In this document: positions 22,901 through 34,900 of the stretch, in pieces
Numbering within the stretch: the stretch's first letter is position 1
Layout of the letters: each line of letters begins with the position of its first letter
From: Macrostomum hystrix
Taxonomy: Eukaryota > Platyhelminthes > Macrostomidae
Direction of reading: 5' to 3'
Length of the DNA: 64,000 nt
Assembly (NCBI GenBank): GCA_950097015.1
Contig: CATNEN010000039.1
Span: 4,848,001-4,912,000 of the forward strand
Translations under genes and position numbers: made by a program
The notes under the pieces: generated by a model
Told to the model about the DNA's origin: nothing
The model's input: the letters and a program-made list of their open reading frames with translations, nothing else
Database searches by the model: none

Positions 22901-25900
22901 AATTATAGCGCGCTCACAGTGAGAAGCAAGTCTGGTCTAACAATTTGGATTTAACAATTTTACTTAACTGGCCTACATCCGCGCCCTACTCTTCCCGAGA
23001 GGCTCCGGTTGTCTCTGCTTTCAGCGCTGCCCCGACAGATCCTATCGGTTGGCACTCCTTCTGCCTGACGGCGGAGTCTCCGAAGAGAGCACGTACTGAC
23101 TTCGACAACAAGCGCCTATCTAGACCACCCTTGTCAGCGGCGCACTCTCAAGACGCGTAGCGCCGAAAGCTACCTAACTGAACAAGCGGAGTGTGGTCGG
23201 GCGGGGAGGGACAAAACAAGTGGACTAGTTGCACGTGCTTCTCACAGTGTGAGGCGAATTGCGGAGAAAAAGAGAGAAAGATAATTTGGACTACAAAAAC
23301 ACGCTTCGTTATATAGTCACTAGCTTTTTTTGCTCGTTGTTTTTGGGGCAGAAATTTAAAGCAAAGCAGTAAGCAATTCACGTCTCTGCATTAACTTTAT
23401 AGTGAAGGTCACCATTTATTTATTTACTGCATTAATGAAAAGTGAAGAGTTTGTTTAAGGGCGTTTTAAGTAAAAAATAAGTGAAAAGTTTGTCCAAACA
23501 GCCCCCTCTTGATTACTTCTTTAGAAACATGTCTCTTAGCCACTCCTCTATACAGTCAGTGGCAGATCCAGGAATTTTGTTTTGGGGCGGTCTGTCAGGG
23601 GAGCGCCATGAGAATCACAGAGGGGGTGCCAGCGGCCGAAAAAGGGCGCCAGGAGCCAACAAAGGGCGCCAGCGGCTGAAAAACGGAAGCCAGCGGCTGA
23701 AAAAGGGGCGCCAGCGGCTGAAAAGGGGCGCCAGTGCTGCGACTGGCGCCCCTGGTGGGGGCATCTTATTCCCATGATTAAAATTTAGGGGGGCGACTGC
23801 CCCCCGCCCCCCCCTAAATCTGCCTCTGTATACAGTATGCATGTACACGCGTATACATAAGGAAAATAGCCATGGCATAACAATAACAATGTCAAAGAAA
23901 CAAAATTAAACTGTTTCAGAGTTCAGAGTTAGACAGGTCAAGGTCAATTCGTGACTACTTTTCTATTAATTGCTTGCGAGTCACCTCAAGGCCTGGGGAT
24001 ACACCACATTCTTCGTTCTTCCCCTTGGTGCGAAAATGAATAGGCCAGCTGGAGTTCCAACACGGGAGCAGGCGACATAAAGCTGCCCATGCGAGAAGCA
24101 AGGAGTCTCCAGGTTGATGCCAGCCACCTTCAGCGACTGTCCCTGAGCCTTGTTAATAGTCATCGCAAAGCACACTCTCACAGGGAACTGCAGTCGCTTG
24201 AACTGAAATGGCAGGTCCGTGGGGATAATTGGAATCCGGGGAACGAACACAGACTCTCCTCTGCCAGATCCAGTCATTATCGTGGCCTCAATCACGTGTG
24301 GGAAGAGCCGCCTGACTATCAGTCTGGTGCCGTTACACAGCCTTGGCGCATTCAGGTTGCGGAGGAGCATAATTGGTGCCCCAACTTTCAGCTGCAAGTT
24401 GTGCGATGGAGTTCCAGGAGGATCTAGAGAGTTCAGAAACTCAACAGGATACTCCACAGCGGTGTCATCCGTCAACGTTGCATCAATTGACTTGTAGGTG
24501 AAAACTGCACCTGGCAACTCCTGAAGCAGTTGGTAGTTAATTTCGTTGGCGGCATCATTTCTAGGACACAGAATTGCCCTCTCTGACAGCCAGTCAACGT
24601 CAGCATATCGAACCATCAGGTTCGGGTAAACTTTTGCCTTGAGCTCCTGCACTGACTGCACAATGTTTCCGATTGTAGCGATCGATGACTGCCTATCCTC
24701 GGTGCTAATCTCCAGCAGACCATTGCCGATTCGCAATAGATTGGCAGAGAACTCATGAGCTGTTTCGTCTCCTTGAATTGTAGCTCTCATGTTTGTTCGT
24801 AGGTGCAACTTCACAACCGATGGCCACAGGTGAGATGATTTTAGGCAAGCATTAATCTCATCAGCAGGAGTGCCACGCGGAATCACAGGCAGCGTCTGTC
24901 TAAAGTCTCCAGACAGCAGCAGAGTGACACCACCCATCAGTTGATCGCCAGCCTCTCTCTTTCTTCTATCCCCAGGCTGGCTGGAGAGAAATATCGACCG
25001 GAGAGCCCTGCGCACTGGGACGCCACCGCACTCACCGCACTCAGTCTCAGTGCTGCTTGGGGGCCAGTAGACAGTCTAGGGGTTTGGGCTGTGTACATTC
25101 ACGGCTTGAAATACAATGTACAGTCTGGGGCTTCGGCGCCCGGGGAAGGGAGGGGGTGGCTGTAATAAAATTTGGCCCGCAGAGTGGCGGAGGGGAGTTG
25201 GGTGGCTGTCCTCGGAAAACAAAAAGTGACTCACTTTGAGATGATGCAGCTTTGCTCTGGATTGAGTAGAGATGTTCAAAATTGACAGCATTGTTGGAAA
25301 ACATGTAAAGTGTAAGTGGATCAAATTTGGAGAAAATCTGACAAAGTGGGGCGACGATATGTCGAATTGAGTGATTTTTTGACGATTTTTGAGCAGTTTT
25401 TTGCACTTTTGAGCAGGAAGGAAATGATTTTTCGGGAATTTGAGTAGCCTATTACACTCAGCGTAGGTGGTTTTAGGTATGTGCAAAGTTTGGTGCGATT
25501 TGGTTGAGCGGTTTCGGCGTCTATAAAGACAAAAGGTTGCACACACACAGACAGACAGACAGACAGAGAGAGTTTTCACTTTTATATATATAGATTTTAA
25601 CCCCAAATTAGGTCGATCGGCGAGGTGGATGCCTGGCTGTAGCTTGAGCCAAGGCGACAAATCGCAGTAGACTTGCGACCGCCGTTCTGAGCCCCGGGGT
25701 CGCTTCTTGCCGAGGGTAGACAGGTAGTGAGGCCGGGTCGCTCGCTGATTGGTCGGGACCGTAGCCCAGGGGTAGCGCTCGCGGGGTGGTGGGCGTCCGT
25801 TCCCCCAGCTGGTCCGGCCCGGCTTGGCGTGGATGAACTCTTAGCAAAATACACGTGTCTAAAAATAAGTATTGAATAATAACACGGGGAGATAGAAGGG

Positions 25901-28900
25901 CAAACAAGCTGACACTACACTCCCCCCTCCTAAAAGAAGTAGGGAAAATGAGGAAAAAATTGTAACATGACAATATCGATTCGGAAATTAACAAAGACCA
26001 AATAAATATTCGCGGATGAAATACGTAACTCGCTAAAATTTTGAAATCGTGCGAAATAAATTATTACGACTATCGAAGCATAAATCTGAAATATATATAT
26101 TAAAAAGTTCAGGAGTTAAATTCAATTCGAATAATAACTGAGCAATAGCAACACAAAGCAGTCGCAACTCGGCAGAGTAATAACTAAGCAATAAGCAGTA
26201 CTAATTAAACAACACAGCAGGAAATAACACAGCAACATCTTAGCAATGCATCTGACCAATTAAGCAACTAACAATAGGAAACAATAATCGAACACGGCGG
26301 AAAAACAGTAGCAACGGGGCGAGTAAAAATAATAAAGAAATCCGAACGAAATTCCATAATGACACACACCATGGCAACGATAATCAAAGAAATTAAGCAA
26401 TGACAAATAGCAACAAACGACGGGACAATGCAACTGTGACGCACGGCAACAATACAAGAACGCAGTAACTTCACAAAAATATCAGAGCGTTATTCTGGGA
26501 AAAAAGTTCACAAAAGCAATTTGAAATTAAGCGTATTTAGCATAGCGGTCGCGATAGAAACAAGAAAAGAAACGTATTTTACAATAACCGACGCGGCGAC
26601 AATAATTAATAATGCACGGCAAAAAATCAACTAAAAATCGAACTTGACACACTCTCACCACCTCCCCCCTCCTAAAAGAGGTAGAGTAGGGGTCTTCACT
26701 GTTTTCTTGACAGCGGAAACTGATAAATTCAAGACAATAATTGGTACAGGACTCTCAAAGCACGGCGAACAGAACTCAGACTCTAAGACTTAGACAAGGC
26801 TCAATTTTCCTCTGTATTTGACGCAATCATTGCCTTGCAATGATGGGTTAATCGATGAAGTATAAGTTAATGCTCTAGGGCGTAATTCGGTACATCACTC
26901 TATCCTCCTTACTTAGGTACAGTTTAACGTCATGTCCCAGGACGTTAAATCACTCTAATACTCTTCTTACTTCGGTACAGTTTAACGTCATGTCCCAGGA
27001 CGTTAACTATACTTTCTAGTTATGGTGCAGTTTAACGTCTTGCCTCCAGGACGTCAACTATACTTTCTAGTTATGGTGCAGTTTAACGTCTTGCCTCCAG
27101 GACGTTTACTATATATAAGTAGTAATGAGTAGTAATTTATAACTCAACTTGCGTTGATCGTTAACTTTTCTGGTTGTGCTACGCGTCCATGGCAACCATC
27201 TTGAATGACTTCTATATTCTCCAGACTGCAGACTAAATCTGAGCCGAATTTTCATCTTAAAATATTCATAACTAACACTACAAGCTGGCCGATCTTCCTG
27301 ACCGCAGCTTTGCATGTAGCTGTATTATCCTAGTAATATTAGCATACCGTAACAATGTCTCATAATCACAACTCCTTCAATTTCAACTAAAATCTAAAAC
27401 ATGGGTCTGACACTCACATAACTAAATTCTCAGTAGACAAAATCGTAGCAATAATATGGAGACAATTCCCTCAGTTAACTCTCTCACTTCTCACTTTCAC
27501 TTCCTTGACATTTTAACCATCATGGTCTCGGCGGAATTTTAGTCACTTAAGAAGACTTCAATGATAATAATACGCAGGCGGCCTAATGTTCGCGCGGTCT
27601 CTCAGCCGCCGACCCCAGGCTGCTGCCGGAGGTGTGTCCCCTCGCTGAGGAGTCGGAATGCGACCCGCAGTCGCCTGTCTTGGCGGACTGACTAGCCCCG
27701 GGCTCTGCCTAGCTGGCGTCTCGTCCGGGCTCACCACTCTGGGCGGAGTCCGCGGACTGTTTCTTTCTCCCTGTCCTGTCTGTGGACTGGTCTGTTGTCC
27801 TGTCTGTGGACTGGTCTGTTGTCCTGTCTGTGGACTGGCATTAGCAGTATTCTGAATTCTATCCCTTTCGCTGACTCTATCTCTAGCACCTTCACCTTCT
27901 CTGTCCCGGCGGATTAGATTTCCTAAGCTTGGTCTCTGGACTTCTATTTGAATGCTAGACTCTTCCGAGTCTTCTTCTTCTACAGGGCGGTCATCTCCAT
28001 TTCGCCACTGCCGCAACTGGTCGTCTCTAAGATGGCAGGGTTTTGCTCTGTCTACAGTGATCACATCATGAATTCTTGCTGGCTGTTCTATGCCATCAAC
28101 TTTTGGTCCAGGCTCGACTTTCAGATTTTTTCCATTATTCCTAACTTCTATGACTCTGTATGGTCCGACCCATTTCCTGTTACTGTCGAAACATTTCTGG
28201 GTATTCGCGAGCCATATCAGGTCTCCTGCTTTGTAGAAATTTCTAAAGACTTTGGCGTCATAATTAGTCTTCTGTCGGTTTACCGAAATTTTCTGCTTTT
28301 CTCTGGCAATTCTAAAGGACTCCATGCACTTCCTATATAGATCGTGTACGTGCCTGTCACGGGTTTTGCGCTCCGGCGAAGGCAGGCCGAGTTCGGCGTC
28401 AACCGGAAGCCGCATCTTTTGCCCGTACATTAATTCGAATGGGCTGAACTTGTTACTTTCGCTAACAGTACTTCTCTGCACCATCAAGGCGTGTGGGAGC
28501 ACTTCGTCCCATGCTAAATCAAGCTCGCTCTGGGATAATATAATACTGTCTTTTACAACTCTCACCATCCGCTCGCAGCGGCCGTTAGCCTGCGGGTGAT
28601 AACTTGCGGTATGGCGGAGATCTATTTTAAAATTGTCAGCTAATGATTTCACTATTTCAGAAGTAAAAGAAGCACCACGATCCGACACAAAAGCTTCCGG
28701 AGCTCCGTGACGCGTGATCCACTCTGTGTAGAGGGCCCAGGCTGTGCTCTCAGCCGTACAGTCCCTTAAAGCTTTAACTTCTAGCCATCCTGTAAAATGA
28801 TCTACCATCAGCAGGAGATATTTATTTCCCCTCGCTGTGGCGTTAAATGGGCCTGCAAAATCGATGTGCACTTTCTCGCCCATGTAGCCGCTGACTTCTG

Positions 28901-31900
28901 GCTCTAATGGTGCTCTCAGATTTGGACCAGACTTCTTCCTAGTCTGACATTCGGCGCAAGTTTTGATGTATTTCTCTAAATTAGTCGAATAATTAGGCCA
29001 CCAAAATCTTTGGCGGATCAAATCTTTCGTTTTTGAAATGCCGCCATGGGCCATCTGATCATGGTAAGATCGAAATAGCTGATTCTCTAGCTCTGGGTTC
29101 TCGGGTAGCACTATCTGCTCGAATTTTTTTCGGCGTCGTGCCACACTCTGTAAATGACATTGTTTTTTACTATTAACTGGTCGTAATCGCTATATAATGA
29201 CTTGTAACTTCGACTCAGGCCTGCCCATTCAGTCTTGGGTGGACAGTGCTCGCATTGAATGAGTCGGTTTTTTAATAAGATTAATTCTGGTTGACTGTCT
29301 TGCAAGTCGATGATTCCTGCTGGCGTGTCAATATCTATTGCGCCGCAGTGAATAGAGTCAGCTTTTGTGGCACTGCACGTGGGACACTCTTCGTGGTATC
29401 TCTTAGGAGGACCGTCCCTCTGCGGCCTGCGACTTAAAGCGTCTGCGTTTCCATGGCAACTGCCCTGGCGGTAGTGGATAGCAAAATCATATTCTTCCAA
29501 TCGGGAAATTACTTCGAACTGGTCGAACTGCTCTAGGATCATGTTCCAACGCCCTAACATTCCTTTGGCGCCGTTGCATTTTCTAAGCCACTGCAGGGCT
29601 GCATGGTCCGTCCGTACTTTGAAATGACGACCTACCAAGTAGGGCCGGTAGTGTTCCAAGAAATAAATTAGGGCAAACATTTCCTTCATAGTAGTGCAGT
29701 AGTTCAATTGGTGCTCATTCAGCGGGTGGGACGCGTAGGCAATTACTTTTTCCTCGCCGTCCTGCTCTTGCAGCAAGTTACCGCCAATAGACACGTCACA
29801 GGCGTCGACATCCAGGATAAACGGTCCTGTGTCGTTATCGAACCTAGGGTAGCTCAAAATAGGGGCGCTGACAAGCTTCTGCTTCAAGGTGTCGAACGCT
29901 CTTTGGCAATTCTCGTCCCACTTGTACTTAACATCTTTCCTAGTTAAATTGTTCAACGGCTCACTTATTCTGGCAAAGTCCTTAATAAAGCGTCGGTAAT
30001 AGCCGGCTAATCCTAAGAATCCGCGCAGCTCAGAGATGTTCTCTGGCCGGGGCCATTTCTGAACTTTTTCTATTTTATCTTGGCTGGTGTAAATGCCATG
30101 CTGACAGACTGTATGTCCTAAAAAGGTAACTTCTTTTCTGAATAAGAATGTCTTTTCTGGCTTGATCTTCATGCCTGCGTCTGCTAGTCGACTAAATATT
30201 AAATCTAAATTCGTCATCATTTCTAAGAAATTCTTGCCGGTACAAATGACATCGTCTAAATAGAGTAGGGCAAACTTGTAAGCATAGTCTCCCAGGATCT
30301 TCTGCATGATGCGCTGGAAACATGCGGGCCCATTTGTCACTCCAAACGGAAGTACCTTCCACTGGAACAAGCCGTCATGGGTTCGAAACGCCAACTTCTC
30401 TCTGTCAGTCTCGCGGACTTTGACAGACCAGTAAGCGCCGCCCATGTCTAGGGTGCTAAAGTACGTGTTGCCTGCCAGGGATTCCAAAGATTCTTGAATG
30501 AGTGGCAAAGGAAAACTATCTTTCTTGGTTTTGTTGTTTAATTGCCTGAAGTCGCAACAAAATCTGAATTCTCCGGATTTCTTCTTGGCAAGGACAATTG
30601 GGCAACTCCATTCGGACTCTGAAGGCTCTATTAGGTCATGCTCTGACAGCTGCCGCACATGCTCGCTGGCAAACTGTCGCTGCTCTGGGCTCTGTCGCCG
30701 CAGAGGAATCCTCACCGGACTTTCATCCGTGGTTTCAATCTTGAATTCGCCCATCGTGGTCTTGCCAATGTCCCACTGATCTTTAGAGATTATGTGTCTA
30801 TAGCGATATAATAATTCAATGACCTGCCCCTTTTGGGCTTCTTTTAGGTCGGTTTCATCTAATCTGAATTGCTGTCGAAGACTTTCTGCTTCTTTCATAG
30901 AGACTTGAGTCCTCTGACGCTGCGGTCCGGCTTCCAAGTCTGTCTCCGACATAGTGAATATTTCAATTTCTTCTTTCAAAGGCTGATATTCGGCGATGAC
31001 CTCATCCTTATGGATAGTCTGAGTCTCGTCGGTTAGATTCATTAGTCTGACGAAAGTTTCGCCGAATTCATCTAGTCTGGTCAAGGCCTTGGCCACTAAA
31101 AGCTCATCTTTGTCACTACTCTGACTCTGGCCTGTCACGAAGCCGAGCTCAGCAGCTTCCGGGGTTTCCTTGCACTTAGCTTTGACATAGATCTCGCTCA
31201 TTGGTGCTATTGTTGTCTTTCTGACTACTTGCAGTAGCACGCATCGAGTTTCGTCACTCGAGCTCACGAGCGGGATTAGTTTGTTATTAAATTCTAGAGT
31301 CTGGTTTGCAATGTCAATCTTGATTTTGTGCCTGGCTAACAGATCAATGCCGATGATGGATGATGTAAGAAGGCCCTCCGCAACATAGAATGGGTGCGTA
31401 ACCTCACAGTCTCCAATCCGTACGCGAAGTGCTACTTGGCCTAGTAAATTAGAAGTTTGTCCGTTTGCGGACCGCATGGTGACTGAGCAAGATTTAAGAT
31501 TGCTATTGTCGGTAAACAGACGCTGATAAAGTTTTTTATCTATTAGACAGTTAGAGGCGCCTGTGTCTATTAATATCTTCTCACTTAAGCCGTTGACTTG
31601 GCTGTCTAGAAAAAGACCTGAGTTAATCGCTTGACTGGAGATTTCAGCTTCTTTAACTTCTCTCTCTTGTTTCTTTGCAGATTTCTTCTCTTTTGCTTCT
31701 TCTTTTTGGATGGCGGTGTTGAATTTCTGTAATTCTTTTCTAATCTCTTTTAGTTGTGCTTTTAATTCGGCGATCGCTTCGCCCTCCTCGCACTCTTTTT
31801 TATTCTCGTTAGGCTTATCCAGAGCTCCTCCTACCAGCGACTGGCGTAGAGTCTGAATCTCGGACTTTAACTCTGATAGTTCTATGGTAATAACTGACTT

Positions 31901-34900
31901 GTCCGGCAACGACTTTTTCTGTTCTAGTTCACTAAGTCTGAGTTCGAAACCGCTAAGTTCACTGCGCTGGGCTGTAGCAGTCTCTTTCTGTGCTATGCGC
32001 TGCTCCGCAGCTTCTGATTTGGGTTCGACTTGTCTGGCTGGGCTTTCTGGCCCTTCTTGTCTCACCTCAGCGAGTCTCATCTCGTCTCTAGAACAAGTCT
32101 GAACGCATATTGCTCGCTGCTTCCTACTGTGCGTAGCATCGTTAGTTCGGATGAACCTGACAGGCGCTTTTCTGCGCAAAAATTGCATCAGGTCAAAGTC
32201 AGTCAATCCGTTAGTGTCAGTGGCATGAAAGAAAATATCACTCTTATTAAAATCTCTAATAAAACCATAACCTCTAACATAATTGTACCATACTAGATGG
32301 CCGTACTCGGTCTTCCGGGCCTGGCTTCTGATTCTGCAGCGTTCCTATTTACAATTCGAGGATTTACATTAGGAGCAAATAAATTCAATTGTTGGGGGCG
32401 GTCGACCCTCCTCTGACGCCGCCCCGTCTGGAGTTTAAAGGATATCTACTTTGTGGGCAATCCCTCGCGAAATGGCTTGCGTGGCCGCACACAAAACAAC
32501 CTCGCTGCGGTTTCAACGCGTTCTTCCCTTGCGGGTTAAACCTGTCATCGGCCCGTCGGGCCTCGTAACCGAAACGCGGGGCTGTCTGCGGAGGTCCACT
32601 GTAGGATGCCGACTGTCTATGGTAAGGCCTGGTGTAGCTGCTCATCTGAGGCTGGAAATAGTTGTGAGGCGTTTGTGGTGCCTGCGGCCTGTAATGCTGG
32701 GTCATTTGCCCGGGAGTGAATCTGTGTTGCTGCAGCCGGTAATCTAGCTGGGGCTGTACGGAGTAGTGTTCCGGCGGCACGTACAGTGGCTCAGCTGGCT
32801 GCTGACCCTGTCTCACAGTCGCTGCTGACTGCGGCTGTCTCTTTTGACTTTCTATCTGTGTAGTGAGGGTGTCCGTGCCTTCTGCCCTCTTGGGTCTGTG
32901 GCTGCCTTGGTTGGCTAGCTCTTCTAGGATTTCCTCGTTCTTGGCTGCTACTAGCAGATCTCTAGTCTGGAATTTTGCTTCATGAGTTCTCCTATACGAA
33001 ATGACTGCTCTTCTAACCTTATAGTTGGATAGGCCGGCTTCGAATCTCTCTGATATTCTCTCTCTTGCTTGGGCCTCTAGTCCGGCCTTCCTGACTAGTT
33101 CCACTAAAGCGTCATAGAATTCTTCTAGAGACTCTCCTTCCTTCTGTTTTCTGTTCATCAAGTAGTATGCAAGAGGGGGCTTCTAGGACAAAAATAATCG
33201 CAGCCTCCATTATCCACAAACCATTACTTTTATTATTCCCGAAGAGATCAGGAAAAAAAGGGTCCCCACCTCTCTCTAAAAAACTCCGTCTCCATATTCT
33301 AAATTCTCTACTTTTAATATTCCACATCAGTTTGTAAGTTTAATATCTAGGACAAAAATTATCGCAGCCTCCTTAATGCACAAACCATTACCTTTCCTGA
33401 AGGAAAAAGGTTCCCCGCCAAAAAAAAATACTTTCCAGTTTGTGAACTTGGACAAAAAAAATTATCGCAGCCACTCCCTAAGAGATCATGCACAAAATAG
33501 CGAAGCTGCAAAAAGCGTGCCAAGACAATCAAATTAGCACTAAAATCCCAATCCCCAAACTCAAGACCCCAAACCTAGGGTGCTCATCCTCCGAAAAAAA
33601 ATTATATTCTCATAAAAAATGCTCCCAACCGTCTCTCCAGGATCTTATTACAAAAGTCATGAGCCTAATTACAAGAGTAAATACCGATGCAAACAAGAAT
33701 GCAGCGAGTACATGAGAAAATATTGGCCCGGCGTGGATATCAATGTCCCTAATATTAATCAAGCTCTCCAAAGACACTGGTTTCATAAGTATGGAGTAAC
33801 CATAAAGGACTATGACAGCTACTATAACTTTGCAGAAATCATTAAGCAGCTTACATTCTCTCAATGATCAACGTCAATACAAACTCTTCACCGTTGAAAT
33901 CAACGCCAACACCATCTTCCGTCTCAAACTGCAGCACAATCTCGTGAATCTCCTTATTACTTAGCACAACTCTTTTCACTGGATTTGGTTTCTCTACCAG
34001 CATCTGTCCTCCAGAACTCCTCCAGAAATCGAAAAGCAAACTTAAAAGCTTTCTAAAACATACTGAGTTGGTAGTTCAATGATTCACAAGTATATTTACA
34101 TAAGATGCAAAGGAGGAAAAAGCTGACACTATGAGAGCGCAGTGCCATCCGGTTGAGAATTTCCTCCGCGACGTGCGAGCTAGTTGCAAGGCTGGAAATG
34201 AGTGAAGATTGAGAAAGAGCAAGATATTTTAGACCCTCACACAATACAAAATCGATATTATTCGGATCTAGAATAATATTGATTTTCCTCCTGCTCATTT
34301 CGTGTACAGCAAATTGTATAGGGCAGAGTTCTTCCAGGGTTGATATAGATTTATACTTACTGGGTATACGTGCGCGTATTGGGTCTTTAACCCTCCTGCA
34401 TATCCTCGGTTCCACCAGCTGCTGCCACATTTGCCGCCCCAGGAATAACAACGTTACCATGAGCACCTTCTGGCATTTGATTGGCTTGCGGAACTGTTGG
34501 GTCAGTCCAAATATTTGCGTCGCGTTGGAAGCGGTACTCACTTAAAATGAGAGTAGCGTTATCCAACAAGAAGGAAACTCGGACTTTACAGTGTTGCAAC
34601 CGAGGCAGCGATGTCAGAAGTTCATACATTTTGAGCTTCTTCTGCACCTCATGTTCCTTAACACCAAAAGTTTCCGCAACCCTCCGATTTGAGGTCCGAT
34701 GTCTGGATTTTTCCTTCTTATATATAAGCCCCATGCAGAAAGCCGCAGCAACAGACTTCCCATCCACCTGTTGCTCCGTTTTTAAGAGTTCTGTATGGGG
34801 CGTACGATAAGAATCGTCCGAATCCATTTTGAATTCGGCAACAAAGTTCCTCATTTGTTGATAACTAAGAAGCGAATCTTCATCAGCAAAAAATGATCGG

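Larger units (their letters stand above)
23320..25594 (-). mobile_element. Helitron, non-autonomous, inserted in the LTR
   Basis: The minus-strand 5' end is TCTATATATATAAAAGTGAA, the common Helitron start, and the 3' end is CTAG. It is inserted between A and T without target duplication. The other LTR has the empty site gtcattttaac at about 50111-50121, which fixes both borders. It carries a C-terminal Pif1-type helicase fragment. Rep domain and N-terminal helicase motifs are missing. A 3' hairpin before CTAG is not obvious. Confidence 0.92.
22539..25919 (-). repeat. central LTR, split by a Helitron
   Basis: LTR sequence runs 22539-23319 and 25595-25919 (1106 bp in total) against 1114 bp for the uninterrupted copy at 49327-50440. 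Termini are TG...CA on the minus strand. Differences seen by eye are about three substitutions and four short indels. Promoter and polyadenylation signals are presumed within it but could not be pinned down. Confidence 0.9.
25937..27557 (-). other. non-coding tail of the LTR element
   Basis: 1.6 kb between the end of the integrase ORF and the polypurine tract. It is A-rich on the plus strand, with caacaa-type simple sequence at 26110-26480, a second polypurine tract and a four-unit repeat. No envelope or accessory ORF is recognised. Confidence 0.6.
33162..34014. repeat. Polinton left TIR (853 bp)
   Basis: Matches the reverse complement of 47770-48458, except for about 164 extra bp near the outer end (roughly 33200-33365). 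The TIR contains three spaced copies of a subrepeat resembling taggacaaaaattatcgcag. It includes the whole 82-codon ORF and the last codons of the minor capsid gene. Confidence 0.92.

Noticed and set aside
25076-25660. 194-codon and neighbouring ORFs at the Helitron 5' end
   Set aside because: They span the Helitron/LTR border and Helitron terminal repeats, with no domain.
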